DNA of 64,000 bases from Variovorax sp. OK212 (GTDB lineage Bacteria; Pseudomonadota; Gammaproteobacteria; Burkholderiales; Burkholderiaceae_C), in assembly GCF_900112425.1 (NCBI RefSeq), contig NZ_FOLP01000008.1:186001-250000 (forward strand), given 5' to 3'. The notes below the pieces were generated by a model, which saw only the letters and a list, made by a program, of their open reading frames with translations, did not search any database and was not told the DNA's origin. This document shows, piece after piece, positions 25,765-34,200 of this stretch. The translations under genes and the position numbers were made by a program. Each line of letters begins with the position of its first letter. Within the stretch, counting starts at the first letter, position 1.

Positions 25765-26780
25765 CCACCGTCAGGGGTTGGACCCACAAGGCCTTTGCGA
25801 TCGACGACGCCAGCCGCGTGGGCGAGGCGCGCCGCCATGCGGCGCATGCCGTGGCGGACATGGGCTGGAGCGACGTCGACGCGGGCCGGCTGGCGCTGGT
25901 GGTGACCGAGCTGGGCACCAACCTGCAACGCCATGCGCAAGGCGGGCGCCTGCTGATCGCGGCGCGCCCGCAGCAAGGCGAGGTCGAGGTGATCGGCATC
26001 GACGACGGCCCCGGCATCCCGGACCTCGCGCTCGCCATGCAGGACGGCCACTCCTCCGGCAGCACGCCCGGCACCGGCCTGGGCGCGGTGAGCCGCCTGG
26101 CCGACGATTTCGACATTCACTCGTCCATGCCCGGCGGCACGGTCAGCGTGGCGCGGGTGCGGGCCAAAAGACCCGCGAACGAAGTGCCACCGGCCGCGGC
26201 CGTGCAGATCGGTTCGATCTGCCTGCCGGCGCCCCACGAATCGGTGAGCGGCGACGGCTGGGCCTTCGCCGTGCACGGCGAGCAGGTGTCCGTGCTGCTG
26301 GCCGACGGCCTGGGCCACGGCCCGGAGGCCGCCAAGGCCTCGCAGGCCGCCATCGACGCGTTCGCGCTGGCGCCGCAGGGCGACCTGCGCGAAACGGTGC
26401 AGCGCCTGCACCGCGAGCTGCAGACCACGCGCGGCGCGGCCGTGTGCGCGTTGCGCGTCGACCTGGCCGCCTCGGCCGTCAGCTACACCGGCGCGGGCAA
26501 CATCGTGGGCCGCGTGCTGTCCGGCGTGTTCGACAAGTCGCTCGTCACCCAGCACGGCACCGCGGGCATCCAGATCCGCAAGCCCGAAACCACCTCGCTC
26601 GACCTGCCGGAACACGCGCTGGTGATCCTGCACAGCGACGGCATCGAGACCCGATGGACGGTGGAGCGCATCCGGGCGTTGCTGCAGCGGGATCCCACGC
26701 TGGTGGCGGCGGTGCTTTTGCGCGACCATACGCGCCACCGCGACGACGCGACCGTCGTGGTGATCCGCCGAAAGGAATAG
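25755..26780 (+). CDS. ATPase-SpoIIE/RsbX-like phosphatase fusion
   Basis: 341 residues. The N-terminal GHKL ATPase domain (VVTELGTNLQRHAQGG; GIDDGPGIPDL) resembles a second RsbT-like unit. The C-terminal PP2C/SpoIIE-type phosphatase (VLLADGLGHGPEAAKAS; LVILHSDGIETRW; HRDDATVVVI) resembles RsbX, which resets RsbR/RsbS. The GTG at 25755 overlaps rsbT by 10 bases. Bacillus RsbX lacks the ATPase half, so this is a fused feedback element; the fusion is common in proteobacterial Rsb modules. Confidence 0.85.
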   Translation: MEVATVRGWTHKAFAIDDASRVGEARRHAAHAVADMGWSDVDAGRLALVVTELGTNLQRHAQGGRLLIAARPQQGEVEVIGIDDGPGIPDLALAMQDGHSSGSTPGTGLGAVSRLADDFDIHSSMPGGTVSVARVRAKRPANEVPPAAAVQIGSICLPAPHESVSGDGWAFAVHGEQVSVLLADGLGHGPEAAKASQAAIDAFALAPQGDLRETVQRLHRELQTTRGAAVCALRVDLAASAVSYTGAGNIVGRVLSGVFDKSLVTQHGTAGIQIRKPETTSLDLPEHALVILHSDGIETRWTVERIRALLQRDPTLVAAVLLRDHTRHRDDATVVVIRRKE

Positions 26781-26783
26781 CCG

Positions 26784-27674
26784 ATGAACAGCCCCGTCGC
26801 CATGACCGACCATGAAGCCGCGCAGGCCGCGCTCGCCCAGAGCCAGCGCGAAGTGGAAGAACTGCGCGAGGAACTCGAGGAAACCAACCGCGGCGTGGTC
26901 GCGCTGTACGCCGAGCTCGACGCGCAGGCCGAGCAGCTCAAGAAGGCCACCGAGCTCAAGAGCCGCTTCCTGGCCTACATGAGCCATGAATTCCGCACGC
27001 CCATCAGCGCCATCCGCAGCATCGCGCGGCTGCTCAGCGACCGGATGGACGGGCCGCTCACGCTCGAGCAGGAAAAGCAGGTCGGCTTCATCGACACCAC
27101 CGCGGCCGAGCTGGCCGACATGGTCGACGACCTGCTGGACCTGGCCAAGATCGAGGCGGGCCGGGTCGACATCTCGCCGGCCTGGTTCGAGATGGTCGAC
27201 CTGTTCTCCGCGCTGCGCGGCATGTTCCGCCCCGTGCTGCACAACCCGGCCACCGCGCTGATCTTCGAGGAGCCCGAGGGGCTGCCGAAGCTCTACACCG
27301 ACGACCGCAAGCTGTCGCAGATATTGCGCAACTTCATCTCCAACGCGCTCAAGTTCACGCCGCACGGCGAGGTGCGCGTGACCGCAATGCGCGTCGGCGA
27401 AGACGCGGTGAAATTCTCGGTGGCCGACACCGGCATCGGCATCGCACCCGAACACCACGCCGCGGTGTTCGACGACTTTTCGCAAGTCGATTCGCCGGTG
27501 CAGAAGCGCCTGCGCGGCACCGGGCTGGGCCTGTCGCTGAGCCGGCAACTGGCCGCGCTGCTCGGCGGCCACGTGGAAGTGGCGAGCGAACTGGGCAAGG
27601 GGTCGGTGTTCTCCGTGACCTTGCCCGTGCTGCTGCCGCGCGCGGAAACTGCCCAGCCGCTCCGGGCGGAATGA
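26784..27674 (+). CDS. soluble histidine kinase of the stressosome operon
   Basis: 296 residues without membrane segments. An N-terminal coiled coil (SQREVEELREELEETNRGVV) is followed by the H box FLAYMSHEFRTPISAI, N box NFISNALKFTPHG, G1 VADTGIGIAPEH and G2 RGTGLGLSLSRQL. It starts 3 bases after the phosphatase gene and overlaps the hybrid kinase by 4 bases. With no sensor of its own, it may be switched by RsbT released from the stressosome, as proposed for Gram-negative Rsb modules. Confidence 0.88.
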   Translation: MNSPVAMTDHEAAQAALAQSQREVEELREELEETNRGVVALYAELDAQAEQLKKATELKSRFLAYMSHEFRTPISAIRSIARLLSDRMDGPLTLEQEKQVGFIDTTAAELADMVDDLLDLAKIEAGRVDISPAWFEMVDLFSALRGMFRPVLHNPATALIFEEPEGLPKLYTDDRKLSQILRNFISNALKFTPHGEVRVTAMRVGEDAVKFSVADTGIGIAPEHHAAVFDDFSQVDSPVQKRLRGTGLGLSLSRQLAALLGGHVEVASELGKGSVFSVTLPVLLPRAETAQPLRAE

Positions 27675-29665
27675 CCATGCCACCCGAACCGCTGTTCAAC
27701 ACGACGATCGACCGCTCGCGCCACACGGTGCTGGTGGTGGACGACAACCCCACCACGCGCTACGCCACGGCGCGCGTCATTCGCGCGGCCGGCTTCGAAA
27801 CCCTCGAGGCCAGCACCGGCGGCGAGGCGCTGGTGCTGGCCTCGCGCCACATCTCGGCGGTGGTGCTCGACGTGCACCTGCCCGACTTCAGCGGCTTCGA
27901 GGTGTGCCGCGAGCTGCGCATCAAGCCCATGACGGCCACGCTGCCGGTGGTGCACCTGTCGGCCACCTTCGTGCGCAACGAGGACAAGGTGGCCGGCCTG
28001 AACGCCGGCGCCGACGCCTACCTGGTGCACCCGGTCGAGCCGCCGGTGCTGATCGCCACGCTGCAGGCGCTGATCCGCGCGCGCATGGCCGAGGAAAAGC
28101 AGCGCAACAGCGAGGCGCGCTTTCGCGCCATCTACGACCACGCGCCCACCGGCATTGCGCTCATCGACGCCGAAGGCCGCTTCGCCGACGTGAACCCGGC
28201 CATGGTCGCGATGCTGGGGCAGTCGCGCGACGCGCTCATCGGCCAGCCGGTGAGCGCCTTCGCGCCCGACGAATGGACCCCCTTCGTCAAGGACCACACC
28301 GCCGGCACGCAGCCGCCGACCTCGAGCTGGAAGGGCGAGTTCCCGCTGCTGCGGCAGGACGGCTCGTGGATACGGCTCGAATGGACCATGTCGGCGCACA
28401 TCGAGCCCGGCCTGCGCGTGGGCATTGCGCTGGACGTTTCCGAGCGCTTCGAGCTCGAGGCGCGCCGGCGCGAGGTGCTCGAGCGCGAGCAGGCGGCACG
28501 CGCCTCGGCCGAGCGCCTGAGCCGCACCAAGGACGACTTCGTCGCCGTGCTCTCGCACGAGCTGCGCAACCCGCTCAACGCCATCGGCGGCTGGGTGCAT
28601 GTGCTCAAGGTGGGCAACCGCACGCCCGAGCAGATGGAAAAGGGCCTGAACGCCATCGACCGCAGCGTGAAGGCGCAGACCCGGCTGATCGCCGACATCC
28701 TGGACGTGTCGCGCATCAGCTCGGGCAAGCTGCGCCTGCACCGCGAATGGATCGAGCCGCGCGGGCTGGTGGGCGCCGCCATCGACGCGCTGGCCGCACC
28801 CGCGGCGGCCAAGCGGCTCGACATCGTGTTCGACCAGCGCAAGGCCGACCCGCCCGCCTGGCTCGACGCCACGCGCTTCCAGCAGATCGTGTGGAACCTG
28901 CTGTCGAACGCCATCAAGTTCTCGAGCGAAGCCGGCCGCATCGGCGTCGAACTGCAGCGCGAGGGCGACCTGCTGGAGCTCACGGTGCAGGACTTCGGGC
29001 GCGGCATCAGCCACGACTTCCTGGAGCACCTGTTCGACCGCTTCTCGCAGAGCGATTCGCCCGACAACCGCTTCCACGGCGGCCTGGGGCTCGGCCTGTC
29101 GATCGTCAAGAACCTGGCCGAGCTGCATGGCGGCAGCGTGTCGGCGTACAGCGAAGGCGAGGGCCGCGGCGCCACGCTGCGCGTGGTGCTCGGCGTGGTG
29201 CCCTCGGCCGACGCGCCGCTCGTTCTGCTCGAGGCGGACGATGCGCGCCCCGCCGCGTCGACCGACCGCGTGCTCGCGGGCCTCGACGTGCTGGTGGTCG
29301 AGGACAACGCCGACGCCAGCGAGATCATGGCGGTGGTGCTGTCCGATGCCGGCGCCACGGTGCGCCTGGGCACCGACTGCGACGGTGCGCTGCAGCTGTT
29401 CGAGCAGAAGTGGCCCGACGTGCTCATCAGCGACATCGGCCTGCCGGGGCGCGACGGCTACGACCTGATCCGCGAGGTGCGGCAACGCGAAAGCGCGCTG
29501 GGCAAGCCGCGGCTGTTCTGCGTGGCGCACACCGCCTTCACGCGACCGCAGGACCACGCCAAGGCGACCGAAGCCGGCTTCGACGCCCACCTGGGCAAGC
29601 CGCTGCAGCCGCACGCCTTGCTGGCACTGATCAGCGGCCGCCCCGCGACGCGGCTGGAGGGCTGA
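27671..29665 (+). CDS. hybrid histidine kinase, REC-PAS-HisKA-HATPase-REC
   Basis: 664 residues, cytoplasmic. Receiver 1 has VVLDVHLPDFSG with the phospho-Asp. A PAS domain follows (ARFRAIYDHAPTGIALIDA). The kinase core has VLSHELRNPLNAIGG, WNLLSNAIKFSS, DFGRGI and GGLGLGLSIVKNL. Receiver 2 has VLISDIGLPGRDGYD. The N-terminal receiver could accept phosphate from the preceding kinase and pass it on. No DNA-binding response regulator follows, so the final output is not encoded here. Confidence 0.9.
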   Translation: MTMPPEPLFNTTIDRSRHTVLVVDDNPTTRYATARVIRAAGFETLEASTGGEALVLASRHISAVVLDVHLPDFSGFEVCRELRIKPMTATLPVVHLSATFVRNEDKVAGLNAGADAYLVHPVEPPVLIATLQALIRARMAEEKQRNSEARFRAIYDHAPTGIALIDAEGRFADVNPAMVAMLGQSRDALIGQPVSAFAPDEWTPFVKDHTAGTQPPTSSWKGEFPLLRQDGSWIRLEWTMSAHIEPGLRVGIALDVSERFELEARRREVLEREQAARASAERLSRTKDDFVAVLSHELRNPLNAIGGWVHVLKVGNRTPEQMEKGLNAIDRSVKAQTRLIADILDVSRISSGKLRLHREWIEPRGLVGAAIDALAAPAAAKRLDIVFDQRKADPPAWLDATRFQQIVWNLLSNAIKFSSEAGRIGVELQREGDLLELTVQDFGRGISHDFLEHLFDRFSQSDSPDNRFHGGLGLGLSIVKNLAELHGGSVSAYSEGEGRGATLRVVLGVVPSADAPLVLLEADDARPAASTDRVLAGLDVLVVEDNADASEIMAVVLSDAGATVRLGTDCDGALQLFEQKWPDVLISDIGLPGRDGYDLIREVRQRESALGKPRLFCVAHTAFTRPQDHAKATEAGFDAHLGKPLQPHALLALISGRPATRLEG

Positions 29666-29789
29666 GGGCGCCGCCGGCCGGCCGGCCGCGCGGAAAAAGG
29701 CCGATAGACCCTGCGGGCTTGTCTTTTTGCCGAAGATCCCTACCTTGTTGACTCCGCCGCCACCGGCATCCCTTCCTGGAGAACATTGC

Positions 29790-30239
29790 ATGCCCGACTA
29801 CCGCAAGACGCCAGAAGCCATTGCTGCACTGTCGCGAGAACAGTTCCTCGTGACGCAGGAGGGCGCCACCGAGCGCCCCGGAACCGGCCAGTACCTCGAG
29901 AACGAGGAGCCCGGCATCTACGTGGACATCGTCTCCGGCGAGCCGCTGTTCGCGTCGTCCGACAAGTTCGAGTCGGGCTGCGGCTGGCCTAGCTTCACCA
30001 AGCCCATCGAGCCCGCGCACGTCAGCGAGCTGCGCGACACCACGCACGGCATGGTCCGCACCGAGGTGCGCTCGACGCACGGCGACAGCCACCTGGGCCA
30101 CGTGTTTCCCGACGGCCCTTCGGACCGGGGCGGCCTGCGCTACTGCATCAACTCGGCGTCGCTGCGCTTCATTCATCGCGACGACATGGCCGCACAAGGC
30201 TACGGCGCTTACATCGACCAAGTGGAGGACATCAAGTGA
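29790..30239 (+). CDS. msrB: peptide-methionine (R)-S-oxide reductase, zinc-less type
   Basis: 149 residues. Catalytic Cys119 is in GLRYCINSASLRF and the likely resolving Cys64 in ESGCGWPSF. The two CxxC zinc motifs of E. coli MsrB are replaced by VSGEPLF and STHGDSHLG, so this is the zinc-free subtype known from PilB-like proteins. The start at 29790 has TGGAGAAC upstream; a longer frame from 29727 lacks one. It ends in a GTGA overlap with msrA, so both methionine sulfoxide epimers are repaired from one mRNA. Confidence 0.92.
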   Translation: MPDYRKTPEAIAALSREQFLVTQEGATERPGTGQYLENEEPGIYVDIVSGEPLFASSDKFESGCGWPSFTKPIEPAHVSELRDTTHGMVRTEVRSTHGDSHLGHVFPDGPSDRGGLRYCINSASLRFIHRDDMAAQGYGAYIDQVEDIK

Positions 30240-30748
30240 ACCAAGAAACCGCAATCCTGGCCGGCGGCTGCTTCTGGGGCATGCAGGACCTGATCCGCAA
30301 GTACGACGGCGTGATCGCCACGCGCGTGGGCTACTCGGGCGGCGACGTGCCCAACGCCACCTACCGCAACCACGGCACGCACGCCGAAGCCATCGAGATC
30401 GTGTTCGACCCCGCGAAGATCAGCTACCGCAAGCTGCTCGAGTTCTTCTTCCAGATCCACGACCCGAGCACGCGCAACCGCCAGGGCAACGACGTGGGGC
30501 TGAGCTACCGCTCGGCCATCTTCTACACGAGCGACGAGCAGAAGCGCGTGGCCGAAGACACCATCGCCGACGTGGATGCCTCGGGCATCTGGCCCGGCAA
30601 GGCCGTCACCGAGCTCGCGCCGGCGGGGCCTTTCTGGCAAGCCGAGCCGGAGCACCAGGACTACCTGGAGCGCATTCCGAACGGCTACACCTGCCACTTC
30701 ATCCGGCCCGACTGGAAGTTGCCCGTTCGCGCGGGTTCGGCGCAGTAA
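30236..30748 (+). CDS. msrA: peptide-methionine (S)-S-oxide reductase
   Basis: 170 residues. The active-site GGCFWG has Cys12 near the N-terminus; GYSGGDVPNATYRNHGTHAE and QIHDPSTRNRQGNDVG are standard MsrA motifs. No distal Cys pair for recycling is apparent at the C-terminus. The GTG start overlaps the msrB stop. Confidence 0.93.
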   Translation: MNQETAILAGGCFWGMQDLIRKYDGVIATRVGYSGGDVPNATYRNHGTHAEAIEIVFDPAKISYRKLLEFFFQIHDPSTRNRQGNDVGLSYRSAIFYTSDEQKRVAEDTIADVDASGIWPGKAVTELAPAGPFWQAEPEHQDYLERIPNGYTCHFIRPDWKLPVRAGSAQ

Positions 30749-30749
30749 G

Positions 30750-31202
30750 CCGGGGCCTGGCCGCTTCGGCCGGGGCATCCAGTCGGCGCTGAACCGGGGG
30801 GCGGCCTGCGTGCAGCCGGGCACGGCCTTCATCCTCTGCCCCGACTCGTCGGCCAAGGCGGCCTGCCGCGCGAACCTGAAGAGCGAGCGTGCCGCGGTCA
30901 CCGCGCTCACTGCGCTCACCGCGGTCATCGCGCTCACGGCCGTGCTCTCGGGGCGACCGGCGCGAGGCATCGTCAACCGCCTCATTGCGCACGGCGAGGC
31001 CGAGGGAAGCCCGCCGTGGGCCGACTACCCGGTGGCGTACGACGCCACCAGGCAGCTGAACGCGCTGGCGGCGAAGAAGGGCGTCGACGACTTCGCGGTG
31101 CACCGGGCCGGGCAGGCCGCGCCGCTGGCGCGCGAGATGTCCGCGGCCCGCCTGATGGAAACCTTGCTGCGGGAGTGGCGCGAAGTTCGCGAGCGCTGCT
31201 GA
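30750..31202 (+). pseudogene. C-terminal remnant of a nitronate monooxygenase
   Basis: In the frame ending at 31202 the translation runs GRGIQSALNRGAACVQPGTA, then FILCPDS, LSGRPARGIVNRL, DYPVAYDATRQLNALAAKKG and AGQAAPLAREMSAARL. This is the C-terminal third of a nitronate monooxygenase, including the last FMN-contact strand. The N-terminal two thirds with the catalytic His are absent; homology begins just after the msrA stop. There is no start codon with a ribosome site in place. A 9-bp tandem repeat expands the middle. It is distinct from the two intact NMO genes at the left end of the window. Confidence 0.7.
30894..30938 (+). repeat. 9-bp tandem repeat inside the NMO remnant
   Basis: Five consecutive copies related to GCGCTCACC, at 30894, 30903, 30912, 30921 and 30930. 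In the remnant frame they encode Ala-(Val/Leu)-(Thr/Ile) triplets that the normal family does not have at this point. Relaxed selection in a broken gene would explain the expansion. Confidence 0.75.
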
Positions 31203-31218
31203 AGGCGCGGCTTCGGCC

Positions 31219-34200
31219 TCAAGAGGCCTGCTGCACGGCCAGGTCGAACAGCCGCAGCGGCGTCTCCAGCGAAAGCGCGCGCGTGGCCGCCTGCGCCTGC
31301 GCCGCGTCGAGCGGCGCGAGCATCGCGATCTCTCCCGCCACGCTGGTCGCGATCGGCACGCCGTCGCGGTACAGCACGCGCGAGCCCGCCACGCGCGGCA
31401 CCTTGGGGCCGTGCACGATGGTGCCGAGCAGGTTGGCCGGGTCGCTGGCCGACAGCGCGACCAGTGCGCCGTCGCCCGGCTGCCTGCGCACCTGCCGCAT
31501 CGACGTCACGGCCTCCGGCAGCGCGAACTGTTCGCCCGACACACCGGCGATGAAGCGGCCGCCGCGAATCTCGCCGCGCGCCTCCAGCCGCCGGCACACG
31601 CGCACCAGGTCGCGCCACGGCGGCAGCCAAGCGGCCTCGCGTTCGAGCAGGCGCCAGCAGATCACGCCGTAGCGGCGCAGCAGCACGTGGACCACCTGCT
31701 CGGCGGCGTCGGGCCCGCCCGTTCCTCTTGTCGAGGACGCTTGCGCTTGCGTGGGTGCCGGTGGCCGCACCAGCGTCCAGCGCCCCGCGTCCTCGATGCC
31801 GAACAGCGGCGTGCGCCGCCGGCGGCGCGTGTCGGTCGACGCGCGCTTCGAGGCCGGCACCAGCAGCGCGCGCAGGCCGGCATAGCTGTCGCAGCGGGCC
31901 CGTCCCTTCGCGACGAGTTCGGTCAGCGCCTCTTCGATCTCGACCGGCAGCAGCCGCGTGCCGTGCGCGATCTCGTCGAAGAAGCAGGCGCCGTGCTGTG
32001 TCAGGTGAGCTGCCACGCGGGTGGCGCGCGAGCCCAGGTTGTCATCGTCGACGGGTGCCGGCGCCAGGGTGGTCCACAGCGCGGCGCTGCGGCGCGGCAG
32101 CAGCACGACCGGCGTGGCGCGCAACGACAGGCTGCCCGCGCCCTTGCGGCCTTCCGTGGCGCTCGGCCGCAGCCGGGTCCACAGCACGCGCCCGGCGGTG
32201 CACAGGTCGTCGAGCCAGGCGCCGGCGTAGTCGGTCACGCGCGCGGGCAACAGCTCGGCCTCCCACAGCGGCGCGGGCGCCTCGTAGCCTTCGAGCTGCG
32301 ACAGGATGCCCGCCAGCGCCTCCGAGCCGCTCACGCGCGCGGCCGCGCCGATGTGCTGCCACTCGAACAGGAAGCGCACGAAGTCGCGCGGCTCGACCGG
32401 CTCGATCTCGTGGCGCAGCCGCTTGAGCGTGTAGCGGTGGATGCGCGCCAGCAGGTGGCGCTCGCACCATTCGAGCTCCGCGGTGCCGGGCGTGAAGCGG
32501 CCCTGCAGCACGCTGCCTTCGGCCTGCAGCGCGAGCAATGCGCCTTCGACAGTGGTCGATGGCAGCAACAGCGGCGCGGCCAGTTGCGCCACCGTGACCG
32601 GGCCGAGCCCGCCGAGCCGCGAGCGCAGCAGTTCGCGCAGCGCGGTGTCGCGGTCGGGCGGCTGCTCGGCATCGGCGGGCGCCACGATGGCGGGGTGCAT
32701 CGGCGCGTCGGGCGCGATGGCCTGCAGCAGCGGTAGGCGCTCGGCCGCGACCCACAGGCCGCGCGCATCACGTGCACCCTGGTCCTGGTCTTCGAGCAAC
32801 AGCCGCGTCGCACGGCCGGCCTTGGCCAGCGCCGTGAGCCACTTCTTCCAGTCCGCCTGCAGCGCCACCTCGCCGTCGCCCAGGGCGCCGAGCATGCCCA
32901 GCGCTTCGTGCATTTCGTCGGCGCTGCGCGGTTGCGGCCAGGCTTCTCCGCGCACGCTGGCGATGGCGTCCGCATCGAGCTGGCCGACGTCGTCGGCGCT
33001 CTCGGGGTCGGTGTAGCGGCGGTTCTGCACGGCCTGCGTGCGGCGCTCTTCCAGCGGCGCGTCGTCCAGGAACGCGTAGGGCCGCGCGTTGAGCACCTCC
33101 ATCGCAAGCGGCGAGGGCGCGGGCAGGTCGCGCGCGATCACCGTCACCTCGCCGGCCTCCATGCGGCGCAGCAGCGCGAGCCAGCCGTCGGCGTCCATCG
33201 CGTCGTGCAGGCAGTCGTCCAGCGTCTGCGCCACCAGCGGGTGTTCAGGCACCTCGCGCTCGCCGACGATGTTCTCCGCGCACGCCACCTGGTCGGGGAA
33301 CACCGCCGCGAGCAGGTCTTCGGAGCGCATGCGCTGCAGCTGCGGCGCCACCTTGCGCCCGCCGCTGAAGCGCGGCAGCGCCAGCGCGGTGGTGGCGTTC
33401 CAGCGCCAGCGCACACCGAACAGCGGCGCGTCGAGCAGCGCCTGCACCAGCACGTGCAGCGCCGAGGCCGAATGCAGGTAGCGCGCCACCTCGTCGAGCG
33501 CGAAGCTGTGGCTGGTGGACAGCGACAGCACGATCGCGTCTTCGGTGGCCGCGGCCTGCAGCTCGAAGTTGAAGGTGCGGCAAAAGCGCTTGCGCAGCGC
33601 CAGGCCCCACGCGCGGTTGAGCCGGCTGCCGAAGGGCGAGTGAATCACCAGCTGCATGCCGCCGGAGGCGTCGAAGAAGCGCTCCATGACCAGCGTGCGC
33701 TGCGTCGGCAGCGCGCCGAGCACGGCGCGTGCATGCGCCAGGTGCTCGACGATCTGGCGCGCGGCGTCGTCGCCGAGGCCGAGCGTGTCCGTCAGCAGCT
33801 TCATCGCGGCGTCGCGGCCGCCGGCCTCCAGCGCCTGCGCCACTTCTTCGCGCAGCCGCGACACGCCGAAGGAGAGTTCGTCGCTGCGCCCCGGCGCCTC
33901 GCCGAGCCAGAACGGAATGTTGGGCGCGGCGCCGTGCGCGTCTTCCACCCGCACGCGGCCCGGCTCGATCTTCAGGATGCGGTAGCTGGTGTTGCCGAGC
34001 TGGAACACATCGCCCGCCAGGCTCTCCACCGCGAAGTCTTCGTTGACCGTGCCGATCTTGTCGGCCTGCGGCTCCAGCACCACGGTGTAGTCGCCGGTCT
34101 CGGGAATGGTGCCGCCGGAGGTCAGCGCCGTCATGCGCGCGCCCTTGCGTTCGCGCAGCAGGTGGTTCACGGCGTCGCGGTGCACGTAGCCGGCGCGCTG

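Noticed and set aside
24825..27683. 952-residue minus-strand open frame across the stressosome genes
   Set aside because: Opposite to rsbS, rsbT, the phosphatase and a kinase with intact motifs. No domain is recognisable.
29666..29760. Terminator after the hybrid kinase
   Set aside because: Repeated GGCC palindromes and a TCTTTTTG stretch are present, but no stem directly precedes the T-run, so I do not call it.
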